A stretch of DNA of 38,458 nucleotides from Mycobacterium sp. (GTDB lineage Bacteria > Actinomycetota > Actinomycetes > Mycobacteriales > Mycobacteriaceae): the NCBI GenBank assembly GCA_020438905.1, contig JAGQTQ010000053.1, forward strand, positions 1-38,458, read 5' to 3'. Both the position numbers and the translations under genes were made by a program. Numbering within the stretch: the first letter of the stretch is position 1; every line of letters begins with the position of its first letter. This document shows, piece after piece, positions 26,005 through 38,458 of the stretch. A model generated the notes under the pieces. The model was not told where the DNA came from and did not search any database. It was given only the letters and a program-made list of their open reading frames with translations.

Positions 26005-26034
26005 CTCCCCGGACCCTGCGGGAGCCCCGATGAC
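25987..26034 (+). repeat. Imperfect direct repeat at the argD-argR junction
   Basis: GCGGGAGC-GCCGGC-ATGAC (25987-26005) recurs as GCGGGAGC-CCCG-ATGAC (26018-26034). One copy spans the argD stop, the other the argR start. The interval between them is only 12 bases. It may be a footprint of the event that removed argF, or a local duplication. Confidence 0.6.
26001..26033 (+). pseudogene. 10-codon frame in the argF position (possible argF remnant)
   Basis: Between argD and argR, where mycobacteria normally carry argF (ornithine carbamoyltransferase, ~307 residues), there is only an ATG-to-TGA frame coding [10 protein letters not shown]. It starts in an ATGA overlap with argD and ends in an ATGA overlap with argR (26030-26033). 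Thus both coupling junctions of an argF gene are kept without its body. The first residues loosely recall the R-F/L-L-R-D start of mycobacterial ArgF, but this is too short to prove descent. It could also be a coupling mini-ORF. Confidence 0.4.
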
Positions 26035-26530
26035 CCGGTCGCCGGAGGTTGCCGGCACCCGGGTGGGACGACAGGCCCGCATCGTCGCGATCCTGTCGTC
26101 GAGTCCGGTGCACAGCCAGACCGAGCTCGCAGCCCTGCTGGCCGATGAGGGGATCGAGGTCACCCAGGCAACGCTGTCGCGTGACCTTGAGGAACTCGGC
26201 GCGGTCAAGTTGCGCGGCGCCGACGGCGGGAGCGGGGTGTACGTGGTTCCCGAGGACGGCAGCCCGGTACGCGGGGTGTCCGGTGGCACCGAACGAGTGG
26301 CCCGGCTGCTCGGCGAGTTGCTGGTGTCCACCGACGCCAGCGCCAACCTCGCTGTGTTGCGCACCCCGCCCGGAGCAGCCCACTACCTCGCCAGCGCCAT
26401 CGACCGCGCGGCCCTGCCGGAGGTGGTGGGCACCGTCGCCGGCGACGACACCATCCTGGTGGTCGCCCGCGAGCCGATGACCGGCGCCCAATGCGCCGCC
26501 ATGTTCGAGAACATCCGTCAGCACAGTTAA
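26030..26530 (+). CDS. argR: Arginine repressor
   Basis: A 166-residue ArgR. The N-terminal winged helix has [20 protein letters not shown] and [14 protein letters not shown]. The C-terminal oligomerisation and arginine-binding domain includes [17 protein letters not shown] and [16 protein letters not shown], with the GDDT arginine-binding signature. With arginine it forms hexamers and represses arg genes, most directly at the ARG-box-like sites before argC. ATG 26030 overlaps the mini-ORF stop. The C-terminal RQHS tail arises from the 21-base duplication at 26519-26553. Confidence 0.96.
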   Translation: MTRSPEVAGTRVGRQARIVAILSSSPVHSQTELAALLADEGIEVTQATLSRDLEELGAVKLRGADGGSGVYVVPEDGSPVRGVSGGTERVARLLGELLVSTDASANLAVLRTPPGAAHYLASAIDRAALPEVVGTVAGDDTILVVAREPMTGAQCAAMFENIRQHS

Positions 26531-26553
26531 GTAAGTCCTCAGCACAGTCAAGT
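26519..26553 (+). repeat. 21-base-period imperfect duplication across the argR stop
   Basis: CAGCACAGTTAAGT (26519-26532) is repeated as CAGCACAGTCAAGT (26540-26553) with a 21-base period. The first copy encodes the last residues and stop of argR; the second precedes the argG ribosome site. Confidence 0.65.
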
Positions 26554-26566
26554 GAAGGAGACAACC

Positions 26567-30496
<3,930 letters not shown>

Positions 30497-30508
<12 letters not shown>

Positions 30509-32299
30509 CTCGACCCGTTCGGACAGTTCCAGCCAGCGGTTCTCCGCGGTGGCCAGTTCGGCCTCCAGTTCACGCAGTTGCGCTGTGAGAATACCGATTC
30601 CGACATGGTCGGACTGATCGTGTTCGGCCAGTTCGACGTGTTTGGCGTTGATCCGGTCGGTGAGCTTGCCTATCGACCGGTCTAGTGCGGAGACCTCTTT
30701 CTGGGCGGCCCGCAATGCCGCACCGGACAGGTTCTCGGACTCGGCGGTCTCCGGCGGCCGGCCCTTAGCCGAATCGGTGGATGGCCGTTGTGCCGCGATC
30801 CGCAGGTACTCGTCCACACCGCCGGGCAGATGTCGCAGATGGCCGTCGAGGATGGCGTACTGCTGATCGGTGACCCGCTCGAGCAGATAGCGGTCGTGGG
30901 ACACAACGATGAGGGTCCCGGGCCAGGAATCCAGCAGATCCTCAGTGGCCGAGAGCATGTCGATGTCCACATCGTTGGTGGGTTCGTCGAGCATGAGCAC
31001 GTTCGGTTCGTCGAGAAGGGTCAGCATCAATTGCAGCCGGCGCCGCTGGCCGCCGGACAGATCACCCACCCGGGCCGAGAGCTGGTCGCGGCGAAAACCC
31101 AAGCGCTCCAACAGCTGTGTCGGGGTGAGTTCCTTGCCGTCCACCTCGTAGCCGGCCTTGAGCCGGCCCACTACGTCGCGAACCAGGTCATCGGCCAGTT
31201 CCGTCAGTCGCCCCGACTGCTGATCCAGCATTCCCAGCCGTACCGTCTTGCCGCGCTTGACCCGCCCGCTGTCGGGGGTGACGGTGCCGGCTATCAGGCC
31301 CAGCAAGGTCGACTTTCCTGCGCCGTTGGCCCCGACGATCCCGGTGCGCTCACCCGGCGCGATTCGCCATTCCACTTCTCGCAGAACGGCTCTCTCGCCG
31401 TAGGACACCGACACGTTCAGCAGGTCGATGACGTCCTTACCCAGCCGCGCGGTCGCCAGCTTGGCGAGTTCGACGGTGTTGCGAACCGGGGGCACGTCGG
31501 CGATCAGCTGGTTGGCCGCATCGATCCGGAACTTGGGCTTGGACGTACGGGCCGGCGCGCCGCGGCGCAGCCAGGCCAACTCCTTGCGCATCAGGTTCTG
31601 CCGCTTGACCTCGGCAGCGGCCGCGATCCGGTCCCGCTCGACCCGCTGCAGCACGTAGGCGGCGTAGCCGCCGTCGAACGGTTCGACGACCCCGCCTTTT
31701 TCGGTGGAGTGGACCTCCCAGGTGGTGGTCGCCACCTCGTCGAGGAACCAGCGGTCGTGGGTGACCAGCAGCAGCCCGCCGGAGTTGCGCGACCAGCGTT
31801 TCCCGAGGTGACCGGCCAACCAGGTGACGCCCTCGATGTCGAGGTGGTTGGTGGGCTCGTCAAGGGCGATGACGTCCCAGTCGCCGAGCAGCAGCGCCGC
31901 CAGCTGCACCCGGCGGCGCTGTCCTCCGGAGAGAGTTCCGGTCGGGGCGTTCCAGTCGATATCGGACACCAGGCCGGCGACGACGTCGCGGACCCGCGGG
32001 TCGCCGGCCCAATCGTGCTCGGGCCGATCGCCGACCAGTGCCGAGCCCACCGAGGCCGCCGGGTCGAGGGTGTCGGCCTGATCGAGTGCGGCCACCTGAA
32101 GCCCGCCGCGGCGGGTGACCCGCCCGGAATCGGGCGTGATCCGGCCCGTGAGCATGCCCAGCAGGCTGGACTTACCGTCACCGTTGCGCCCGACGATGCC
32201 GATCCGGTCGCCCTCGTTGACCCCGACGGTCAGGCCGTCGAACACCACCTGCGTCGGATACTTCAGGTGCAGCGCCTCGGCGCCCAGCAGGTGTGCCAC
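30497..32299 (-). CDS. ABC-F family ATPase, Uup-like
   Basis: A 600-residue soluble protein with two ABC domains and no membrane segments. Walker A motifs are GRNGDGKSSLL and GANGAGKSTLL. Signatures are LSGGQRRRVQLA and LSGGQRRRLQLM. Walker B motifs are VIALDEPTNHLD and VLMLDEPTNDVD. An interdomain linker rich in basic residues lies between. The C-terminal ~80 residues form a coiled coil (LRELEAELATAENRWLELSE), as in Uup. ABC-F proteins act on ribosomes; Uup also affects transposon excision in E. coli. GTG 32299 is chosen because TAAGGT lies seven bases upstream (leaderless) and the preceding 26 codons have no family match. The role here (antibiotic protection or translation factor) is undecided. 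Confidence 0.88.
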
Positions 32300-32306
32300 C
32301 GCGACG

Positions 32307-32312
32307 ACCTTA
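32307..32312 (-). promoter_or_regulatory. -10 of a leaderless ABC-F mRNA
   Basis: TAAGGT on the minus strand lies seven bases before GTG 32299, giving transcription start at the start codon. The same bases (TAAGG) could instead serve as a ribosome site, so this reading is tentative. Confidence 0.35.
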
Positions 32313-32440
32313 CTGATGTTCAAAGCGCCTGGCTGCGGGGTATCGAGGCATGCGGGGGTCGGGCGGCGGTATGCCATGATGAGCGGGCTGTCGGGGAGGG
32401 CACGCAGCGCTGGGGTTGGCAGGGCATTCGGCAGGGAGCA

Positions 32441-35416
32441 ATGGTGGATCTAGGTTTGTCGGCAATCACCAAACCTCTGGAGCGCCTGGTGGCGACCGCC
32501 CAGAACGGCTTCGAGGTGGCCCGGTTCGGCGGACTGGAGACCGGGGCGGTGCCGTCGCCGTTCCAGATCGTCGAGAGCACCAACATGTACAAGCTGCGGC
32601 GGTACTTCCCGCCGGACAGCCGGCCCGGCCACGCCAAGCCCGGACCGCCGGTGCTGATGGTCCATCCCATGATGATGTCGGCGAACATGTGGGACGTCAC
32701 CCGCGAGGACGGTGCCGTCGGCATCCTGCACGCCGCCGGGATCGACCCGTGGGTGATCGACTACGGCTCGCCGGACGAGGTCGAGGGCGGTATGGAGCGC
32801 ACGCTCACCGACCACATCGTGGCGCTGAGCCAAGCCATCGAGACGGTCAACGGCGCCACCGGCCAGAGCGTCCACCTCGCCGGCTACTCCCAGGGCGGCA
32901 TGTTCTGCTACCAGACCGCGGCCTACCGCCGGTCCAAGGACATCGCCAGCGTCGTGGCCTTCGGATCGCCGGTCGACACCCTGGCCGGCCTGCCCGGCGG
33001 CCTGCCCGCCGACATGGCCGTCGGGGTGGCCGACTTCCTGGCCGATCATGTGTTCAGCCATATCGACATCCCGGGGTGGCTGGCGCGCACCGGGTTCCAG
33101 ATGCTCGACCCGATCAAGAGCGTCCGGTCCAAGGTGGAGTTCCTCTTCCAATTGCACGACCGCGAGGCGCTGCTGCCGCGTGAGCAGCAACGGCGGTTCC
33201 TCGACCGGGAGGGCTGGATCGCCTGGTCCGGCCCCGCGGTCGCCGAGCTGCTCAAACAGTTCGTCGCGCACAACCGGATGATGACCGGGGGTTTCGCGGT
33301 CGAGGGCCAGTTGGTGACGTTGTCCGACATCACCTGTCCGGTACTGGCTTTCGTGGGAGAGGTCGATGACATCGGCCAGCCGCCGGCGGTCCGCGGCATC
33401 AAGCGCGCCGCGCCCAACGCCGACGTCTACGAGGTGATGATCCGGGCCGGCCACTTCGGTCTGGTGGTCGGGTCGAAGGCCGCCGCCAACACCTGGCCGA
33501 CCGTCGCCGACTGGGTGCTGTGGGTGTCGGGCCGGGAACCTCGGCCGGCCAACATCTCGCTGATGAAGGACGTGGAGCCGGCCGGGGCGGACTCCGCAGG
33601 GGTGCCGCTGAACTCGCGTCTCATGCTGGGCATGGCCCAGGGCGCCGAACTGGCGACGTCGCTGGCCAAGGGAGCGGCAGAGGCTGTGATCGCCGCCAAC
33701 CTCTCGGTGCGCACGCTGGCCGTCGAGACCGTCCGCACCCTGCCGAGGCTGGTCCGGCTCGGCCAGATCAACGACCACACCCGGATCTCGCTCGGGCGGA
33801 TCATCTCCGAGCAGGCCGAGGCCGCGCCCAACGGCGAATTCCTCTTGTTCGACGGACGCGTGCATACCTACGAGGCCGTCGAGCGGCGAATCGACAACGT
33901 CGTTCGGGGTCTGATCGAAGTCGGAGTGCGTCAGGGCAGCCGGGTCGGCGTGCTGATGGACACCCGCCCGAGTGCGCTGGTCGCCATCGCGGCCCTGTCC
34001 CGGCTGGGAGCGGTCGCGGTGCTGATGCCCCCCGACGCGGACCTGCAGGAGGCGGCCCGGCTGGGCGGGATCACCGACGTCATCGCCGATCCGGCCAACC
34101 TCGCCGCGGCTAGCGCACTGCCGGTGCAGACGCTGGTTCTCGGTGGCGGCGAGAGCCGTCAACTCGATCTGCCGGCCGACTCCGACGTCATCGACATGGA
34201 ACGGATCGACCCCGACGCGGTCGAACTGCCCGGCTGGTACCGCCCCAATCCCTCGTACGCGCGCGATGTGGCGTTCGTGGTGTTCAGTTCGGTCGGCGGC
34301 GGGGCCCTGGTGCCCAAGCAGATCACCAACTACCGCTGGTCGCTGTCGGCGTTCGGCACCGCATCGGCGGCGGCGCTGAACCGCAACGACACCGTCTACT
34401 GCCTCACGCCCCTGCACCACCAGTCGGGTCTGTTGGTCAGCCTCGGCGGCTCGGTGGTTGCCGGCTCCCGCATCGCGCTGTCCCGGGGACTGTGTCCGGA
34501 ACGGTTCCTCGACGAGGTGCGCCAGTACGGCGTCTCGGTGGTCACCTACACCTGGTCGATGCTGCGCGAGGTCATCGACGATCCCAACTTCACGATGTCG
34601 GGTAACAACCCGATCCGGCTCTTCATGGGTTCGGGCATGCCGACCGGCCTGTGGGAGCGGATCCTGGAACTCTTCGCACCGGCCAGGGTTGTGGAGTTCT
34701 TCGCCACCTCCGACGGGCAGGCCGTGCTTGCCAACGTCGCGGGAGTCAAGGTGGGCAGCGAGGGTCGACCGTTGCCCGGCGGGGGCGAGGTGGAACTGGC
34801 CGCCTACGACCCGGAGGAGGATCTGATCCTCGAGGACAACCGAGGATTCGTGCAGAGAGCGCGCCGCGAGGAGATCGGCGTCCTGCTCGCCAAGCCGTGG
34901 GGGCCGATCGACCCGACTGCGTCGGTCAAACGCGGGGTGTTCGCCGCGGGGGATATTTGGATCTCCACCGAGTACGTGTTCTGGCGCGACGCCGACGGCG
35001 ATTACTTCCTGCTGGGCAATCGTTCCGGTCTGCTCCGCACACCGCGGGGAGTGGTTTACCCGGCGCCGGTCACCGACGCCATCGGGGGCATTTCCGCGGT
35101 CGACCTGGCGGTGACATACGGGGTGCAGACGCCGGGTGGGACCCTGGCAGTCACCGCGCTCACACTGCGGCCGGGGATGAGCGTGACCTCCGCCGATATC
35201 GGAGAGGCGGTCGGGGGCATGCCGACGGGCCTGCCGCCGGACATCGTTCACGTCGTGCCGGAATTGGCGGTCAGCGCCTCCTACCGCCCGGTGGTCTCGG
35301 CCCTGCGCGCCGCCGGTGTGCCCACGGCCGGGCGTAACACGTGGTACCTCGACGCCGATACGGGCAGGTATAGGAGGCTGACGGCCGCCGCCCGGGCCGC
35401 TCTGGTCAGGAACTGA
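32441..35416 (+). CDS. Alpha/beta hydrolase fused to ANL (acyl-CoA synthetase-like) domain, Rv1683-like
   Basis: A 991-residue fusion. Residues ~60-370 are a PHB-polymerase/depolymerase-like hydrolase: PVLMVHPMMMSANMWD, nucleophile Ser150 in GYSQGGM, and AGHFGLVVGSKA with the likely histidine. Residues ~450-990 are an adenylate-forming (ANL) domain. Its core motifs diverge: the usual phosphate loop SGTTGxPKG reads SSVGGGALVPKQIT, the A4-like FFATSDGQA and A7-like AAGDIWI are recognisable, and the C-terminal GK lysine motif looks like GRYRRLT. M. tuberculosis Rv1683, of the same length, has been described as a bifunctional lipase/acyl-CoA synthase. Start ATG 32441 has GGGAG upstream. Whether the ANL half is active is unclear. 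Confidence 0.85.
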   Translation: MVDLGLSAITKPLERLVATAQNGFEVARFGGLETGAVPSPFQIVESTNMYKLRRYFPPDSRPGHAKPGPPVLMVHPMMMSANMWDVTREDGAVGILHAAGIDPWVIDYGSPDEVEGGMERTLTDHIVALSQAIETVNGATGQSVHLAGYSQGGMFCYQTAAYRRSKDIASVVAFGSPVDTLAGLPGGLPADMAVGVADFLADHVFSHIDIPGWLARTGFQMLDPIKSVRSKVEFLFQLHDREALLPREQQRRFLDREGWIAWSGPAVAELLKQFVAHNRMMTGGFAVEGQLVTLSDITCPVLAFVGEVDDIGQPPAVRGIKRAAPNADVYEVMIRAGHFGLVVGSKAAANTWPTVADWVLWVSGREPRPANISLMKDVEPAGADSAGVPLNSRLMLGMAQGAELATSLAKGAAEAVIAANLSVRTLAVETVRTLPRLVRLGQINDHTRISLGRIISEQAEAAPNGEFLLFDGRVHTYEAVERRIDNVVRGLIEVGVRQGSRVGVLMDTRPSALVAIAALSRLGAVAVLMPPDADLQEAARLGGITDVIADPANLAAASALPVQTLVLGGGESRQLDLPADSDVIDMERIDPDAVELPGWYRPNPSYARDVAFVVFSSVGGGALVPKQITNYRWSLSAFGTASAAALNRNDTVYCLTPLHHQSGLLVSLGGSVVAGSRIALSRGLCPERFLDEVRQYGVSVVTYTWSMLREVIDDPNFTMSGNNPIRLFMGSGMPTGLWERILELFAPARVVEFFATSDGQAVLANVAGVKVGSEGRPLPGGGEVELAAYDPEEDLILEDNRGFVQRARREEIGVLLAKPWGPIDPTASVKRGVFAAGDIWISTEYVFWRDADGDYFLLGNRSGLLRTPRGVVYPAPVTDAIGGISAVDLAVTYGVQTPGGTLAVTALTLRPGMSVTSADIGEAVGGMPTGLPPDIVHVVPELAVSASYRPVVSALRAAGVPTAGRNTWYLDADTGRYRRLTAAARAALVRN

Positions 35417-35442
35417 TCGGTAGGGGTTTCGGGGAACGCTGT

Positions 35443-35448
35443 TAGGCT
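35443..35448 (+). promoter_or_regulatory. Candidate -10 for the secreted-protein gene
   Basis: TAGGCT (TANNNT) lies 35 bases before ATG 35484, leaving a ~29-base leader with GGAGGGGA. It suggests a promoter separate from the large fusion gene. Confidence 0.4.
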
Positions 35449-35483
35449 CGCCGCTAGCAGATGCCCACGTTGGAGGGGAATGC

Positions 35484-36158
35484 ATGACCAAAGCAAGCTG
35501 GCAGGGATCACGCCGGCGCGGGGGAGTGCTCAGCGCCGCCGTGGGTATGACGGTCGCCGCGGGTCTGTTCGTCGGGCCGGCCGCGATGGTGCATGCCGAG
35601 CCCACTGCGGATCCGACACCGACTGAGGCCGCGGCGCCGCCGGAAGCCGCAACCTCCGAGTCCGCGGCATCGGGATCTGCCTCCGGAGCGTATGGGTCCG
35701 GTTCCTATGGGGCCGGGACTTATGGGGCGGGAACTTCGGCCGCCGCCGCTGCCGGATCCTCCCAACAGGCCCAACAGGCCCAGGGTGATGTTCTCGACCA
35801 ACTCGCCGAGGAGTACGCCGTCGGCGTCGGCGGCGGCCAACTGTCGAACCTGCTGAAGATCTCGCTGAAGCTGCGCGCGATGGGCTTCAAGCCGTCTAAG
35901 AAATACCTCGATGGGATCTCCGCGGCGATGAAGTACCGGCCCAACCAGAATCCGCTGATCTCGGCGCTCAAGGACACCATCGCCTACCAGCAGAAGATCA
36001 AGGCCCAGACCCAGATCCTGCAGCAGGCCCAGTCCCAGCAGAACGCCAACAGCGCCGTGATGGGAGCCGGTCAGATGCCCGGCGACAGCAACCCGGGCTA
36101 TGGGCAGCCGGGTGCTCCGTCGCCGGTCGCCCCGGCCCCGCTGCCGCCGATGCCTTAG
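35484..36158 (+). CDS. Secreted protein with Gly-Tyr repeats, function unknown
   Basis: A 224-residue protein. The signal peptide is clear: basic [13 protein letters not shown], hydrophobic core [20 protein letters not shown], and cleavage probably after VHA (VHA-EP). The mature start is rich in Pro, Ala, Glu and Ser. Next comes a short repeat of the form [14 protein letters not shown] (residues ~72-85), then a helical, charged region (~95-180, with [19 protein letters not shown]), a Gln-rich stretch (~172-190) and a Pro-rich tail. I recognise no family. It lies between the Rv1683-like and Rv1684-like genes, which in M. tuberculosis are adjacent as I recall. Strong ribosome site GGAGGGGA precedes ATG 35484. 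Confidence 0.75.
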   Translation: MTKASWQGSRRRGGVLSAAVGMTVAAGLFVGPAAMVHAEPTADPTPTEAAAPPEAATSESAASGSASGAYGSGSYGAGTYGAGTSAAAAAGSSQQAQQAQGDVLDQLAEEYAVGVGGGQLSNLLKISLKLRAMGFKPSKKYLDGISAAMKYRPNQNPLISALKDTIAYQQKIKAQTQILQQAQSQQNANSAVMGAGQMPGDSNPGYGQPGAPSPVAPAPLPPMP

Positions 36159-36163
36159 CCGAC

Positions 36164-36364
36164 GTGCTCGACTCGAAACTGCTGAGCATCCTGGTTTGTC
36201 CGGCCGACCGCGGACCGCTGCTGATGATCGGCGACGTTCTCTACAACCCCCGGCTGCGCAAGTCGTATCGCATCGACGACGGCATCCCGGTGCTGCTCGT
36301 CGACGAGTCCTCCGATGTCGGACCCGAGGAACACGACCGGTTGATGGCCCTCACCGAGGCGTGA
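36164..36364 (+). CDS. Trm112-like (UPF0434) protein lacking most zinc cysteines
   Basis: A 66-residue protein matching the Trm112/YcaR fold: [19 protein letters not shown], then [15 protein letters not shown]. Typical members have two CxxC-type pairs binding zinc. Here only one cysteine (in CPADRG) remains, and the second pair is replaced by NPRLRKS. It is likely the counterpart of Rv1684. Eukaryotic Trm112 activates methyltransferases; the bacterial role is not settled. GTG 36164 lies 5 bases after the secreted-protein stop, and its stop overlaps the mpg start (GTGA, 36361-36364). Confidence 0.78.
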   Translation: MLDSKLLSILVCPADRGPLLMIGDVLYNPRLRKSYRIDDGIPVLLVDESSDVGPEEHDRLMALTEA

Positions 36365-36972
36365 ATGCGCAGCGCCTGGAGGTCGACCCGCTGACGGCCG
36401 CCCAGCGGTTGCTGGGTGCGGTGATCAGCTGTCGCGGGGTGCAGGCCCTAGTGGTGGAAGTCGAGGCCTACGGCGGCCCGCCGACGGGACCGTGGCCCGA
36501 TGCCGCCTCCCACTCCTACCGCGGCCCGAGTGCACGCAACGCGGTGATGTTCGGGCCGCCGGGACGGCTGTACACCTACCGAAGCTACGGAATCCATGTG
36601 TGCGCCAACATCTCCTGCGGTCCCGACGGTTCCGCGGCGGCGGTGCTGCTTAGGGCCGCGGCCATCAGGTCCGGTGTCGCCGAGGCCCGGAGCCGACGCG
36701 GGCCGGCCGCCGCCGTCGATGCGCTGGCCCGCGGTCCCGGTAATCTCTGCGCTTCGATGGGCATCACCATGGGGGACAACGGACTGGACGTGTTCGACCC
36801 CCGGTCGGCGGTCAGCCTCCGGTTGCAAGAGGGCTGCGCCGAGGTCGCCGGACCCCGAGTGGGCGTCAGCCGGGCCGCTGACCGGGCCTGGCGATTGTCG
36901 ATTCCGGGCCGTCCCGAGGTGTCGTCCTACCGGCGCAGTCCACGTGCGCCGCGGCCGGGCGAGGACGACTGA
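36361..36972 (+). CDS. mpg: 3-methyladenine DNA glycosylase, AAG/MPG type
   Basis: A 203-residue DNA repair enzyme that removes alkylated purines. Family blocks are [20 protein letters not shown] with the likely catalytic glutamate in EVEAY, then [33 protein letters not shown] and [16 protein letters not shown]. Length equals the M. tuberculosis protein. GTG 36361 overlaps the Trm112-like stop; the frame is open further upstream, but that part has no family match. It is followed by tyrS 27 bases later. Confidence 0.95.
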   Translation: MNAQRLEVDPLTAAQRLLGAVISCRGVQALVVEVEAYGGPPTGPWPDAASHSYRGPSARNAVMFGPPGRLYTYRSYGIHVCANISCGPDGSAAAVLLRAAAIRSGVAEARSRRGPAAAVDALARGPGNLCASMGITMGDNGLDVFDPRSAVSLRLQEGCAEVAGPRVGVSRAADRAWRLSIPGRPEVSSYRRSPRAPRPGEDD

Positions 36973-36999
36973 GCCCGGGGGATGCGAGAAGATCGACCC

Positions 37000-38277
37000 A
37001 TGATCCCGACGATTCTCGACGAGCTGGCCTGGCGAGAGCTCATCGCGCAGACCACCGATATCGACGCGCTCGCTGCGGCCGCCGCAACCCCGCCGATGAC
37101 GGTCTATGCCGGGTTCGACCCGACCGCTCCCAGCCTGCACGCCGGGAACCTGGTGCCGCTGCTCACGCTAAAACGGTTCCAGCTGGCGGGCCACCGGCCG
37201 ATCGTGCTGGCCGGCGGGGCGACCGGACTGATCGGTGACCCGCGGGAAACCGGCGAGCGGACGTTGAACACCGCCGACACCGTCGCGCAGTGGTCCGAAC
37301 GGATCCGAGGTCAGCTCGAACGGTTCGTCGACTTCGACAACTCGCCGAGCGGCGCTCTGGTGGAGAACAACCTCACCTGGACCCGGCAACTGGGCGCGAT
37401 CGAATTCCTCCGTGACGTCGGCAAACACTTCTCGGTCAACGTCATGCTCGATCGCGACACCGTTCGGCGCCGCCTCGACGGTGAGGGGATCTCCTACACC
37501 GAATTCAGCTACATGTTGCTCCAGGCCAATGACTACGTCGAACTGCACCGGCGCCACGGCTGTGCACTGCAGATCGGCGGCTCGGACCAGTGGGGCAACA
37601 TCATCGCCGGGGTGCGGTTGGTCCGCCAGAAACTCGGCGCCACGGTGCACGCCCTGACCGTGCCGCTGGTCACCTCCGCCGACGGCACGAAGTTCGGAAA
37701 GTCCACCGGCGGCGGCAGCCTCTGGCTCGATCCCGAGATGACCAGCCCGTACGCCTGGTACCAGTACTTCATCAACACCGCCGACGCCGACGTGGTCCGG
37801 TACCTGCGGTGGTTCACTTTCCTGACCGCCGACGAACTCGCCGAGTTGGCCGAGGCCACCGAGGCCAGACCGCACGAGCGGGCCGCCCAGCGCCGGCTGG
37901 CGCGCGAGCTGACCACGCTGGTCCACGGCGACAGCGCCACCGAGGCAGTCGAGCACGCCTCGGTGGCGTTGTTCGGCCGTGGCGATCTGGATCGGCTCGA
38001 TGAGTCCACCCTGGCCGCCGCGCTGCGCGAGACATCGGTAGCCGAGCTTCCGCCCGGCGGCGCCGCCGGCATCATCGATCTCCTGGTGGCGACGGGGCTT
38101 TCGGAGAGCAGGGGAGCGGCCCGCCGAACCGTCGCCGAGGGCGGGGTATCGGTCAACAACGTCCGGGTGGACGGCGAGGACTGGGTGGCCGATTCCTCGC
38201 ACTTCCTGCACGGACGCTGGCTTGTTCTGCGGCGCGGCAAGCGGAATATCGCCGGTGTGCAGCGCGTTTACAGCTGA
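37000..38277 (+). CDS. tyrS: Tyrosyl-tRNA synthetase
   Basis: A 425-residue class I synthetase. The HIGH-like motif is HAGN (His47) in APSLHAGNL. The KMSKS-like loop is KFGKS (231-235). Tyrosine-pocket blocks include [29 protein letters not shown] and [14 protein letters not shown]-terminal S4 RNA-binding domain (~355-425) has [23 protein letters not shown] 37000 is preferred to ATG 36982; the conserved start [15 protein letters not shown] follows it. It is the last protein gene before the putative rrnB promoter. Confidence 0.97.
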   Translation: MIPTILDELAWRELIAQTTDIDALAAAAATPPMTVYAGFDPTAPSLHAGNLVPLLTLKRFQLAGHRPIVLAGGATGLIGDPRETGERTLNTADTVAQWSERIRGQLERFVDFDNSPSGALVENNLTWTRQLGAIEFLRDVGKHFSVNVMLDRDTVRRRLDGEGISYTEFSYMLLQANDYVELHRRHGCALQIGGSDQWGNIIAGVRLVRQKLGATVHALTVPLVTSADGTKFGKSTGGGSLWLDPEMTSPYAWYQYFINTADADVVRYLRWFTFLTADELAELAEATEARPHERAAQRRLARELTTLVHGDSATEAVEHASVALFGRGDLDRLDESTLAAALRETSVAELPPGGAAGIIDLLVATGLSESRGAARRTVAEGGVSVNNVRVDGEDWVADSSHFLHGRWLVLRRGKRNIAGVQRVYS

Positions 38278-38324
38278 TGACGGCCGGTGTGACGAAGGTC
38301 AAACGCCGTTGGTGCTCAGCGGAT

Positions 38325-38353
38325 TTGACTCTGTCGAGCCCCTGTCGTAACTT
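38325..38353 (+). promoter_or_regulatory. Strong sigma-A promoter, probably rrnB P1
   Basis: TTGACT (38325-38330), a 17-base spacer, and TAACTT (38348-38353) form the best -35/-10 pair in the window. No protein frame follows. In rapid-growing mycobacteria the rrnB rRNA operon lies just downstream of tyrS with a single promoter of this kind. The rRNA genes would be outside the window. Confidence 0.65.
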
Positions 38354-38458
38354 AGTGAAGTCGTTGCGACGCGGTTCGGCCGCTGAGCGCGACGGCACTC
38401 CTGGGAATGTCTCCGGATAACGGAGCGTTACCACTGTCCGCACGACGAGCACGCGGCA
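38354..38458 (+). ncRNA. Start of a probable rRNA precursor leader
   Basis: No coding frame is evident after the promoter. A small hairpin CTCCG / CGGAG with loop GATAA lies at 38411-38425. Transcription would start near 38360. The identity rests on location after tyrS and the promoter; no 16S sequence is reached. Confidence 0.4.

Noticed and set aside
30788-32440. Long N-terminal extension of the hydrolase-ANL gene
   Set aside because: It is antisense to the ABC-F gene and has no domain. The conserved start and a ribosome site lie at 32441.
32450-35605. 1051-residue minus-strand open frame
   Set aside because: Antisense to the hydrolase-ANL fusion; composition (Gly, His, Arg, Gln) is that of a shadow frame.

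Overview
The window is GC-rich and densely coded. Gene content and order point to a Mycobacterium, most likely a rapid-growing Mycolicibacterium-type species. Two blocks match the M. tuberculosis order: lysX-infC-rpmI-rplT-tsnR-adenylate cyclase-pheS-pheT-arg cluster, and the Rv1683-like gene-Rv1684-like gene-mpg-tyrS. The last 130 bases hold a strong sigma-A-type promoter just after tyrS. That is where rapid growers carry their second rRNA operon (rrnB), so the window probably ends in the rrnB leader. The species call rests on recall of gene order, not on a search.

Layout. 1-2687: the 3' end of a fused proline dehydrogenase/aldehyde dehydrogenase (PutA). 2711-5766: an MFS exporter diverging from an alpha/beta hydrolase that is coupled to a two-domain rhodanese. 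5811-11089 (minus): lysX, then a membrane esterase like Rv1639c and a small acidic protein. 11135-13832: a DUF1844 gene diverging from the translation operon infC-rpmI-rplT-tsnR. infC has a long structured leader with an intrinsic terminator and appears to start at AUC. 13900-16444: a class III adenylate cyclase that looks leaderless, and a convergent FMN/3Fe-4S glutamate-synthase-like protein. 16602-20138: pheST. 20145-21536 (minus): a 13E12/DUF222-HNH gene under a perfect SOS box. 21685-29285: argC-J-B-D-R-G-H. 29282-30508: an MFS gene coupled to argH. 30497-32299 (minus): an ABC-F ATPase. 32441-38277: a hydrolase-ANL fusion, a repeat-containing secreted protein, a degenerate Trm112-like protein, mpg and tyrS.

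The main anomaly is in the arginine cluster. argF (ornithine carbamoyltransferase) is missing from its usual place between argD and argR. A 10-codon open frame sits there instead. It keeps an ATGA overlap with argD upstream and with argR downstream, and it is flanked by an imperfect direct repeat. All other steps from N-acetylglutamyl phosphate to arginine are present, so carbamoylation of ornithine must be encoded elsewhere, done another way, or lost.

Other notable points are the AUC start and attenuator-like leader of infC, the SOS box that contains the -10 of the 13E12 gene, tandem ARG-box-like operators at argC, a large palindrome between argG and argH, and divergent catalytic motifs in the hydrolase-ANL fusion. 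I see no CRISPR array, tRNA, complete rRNA gene, prophage or insertion sequence. No stretch over 300 bases lacks a gene; the longest gap is the 280-base infC leader.
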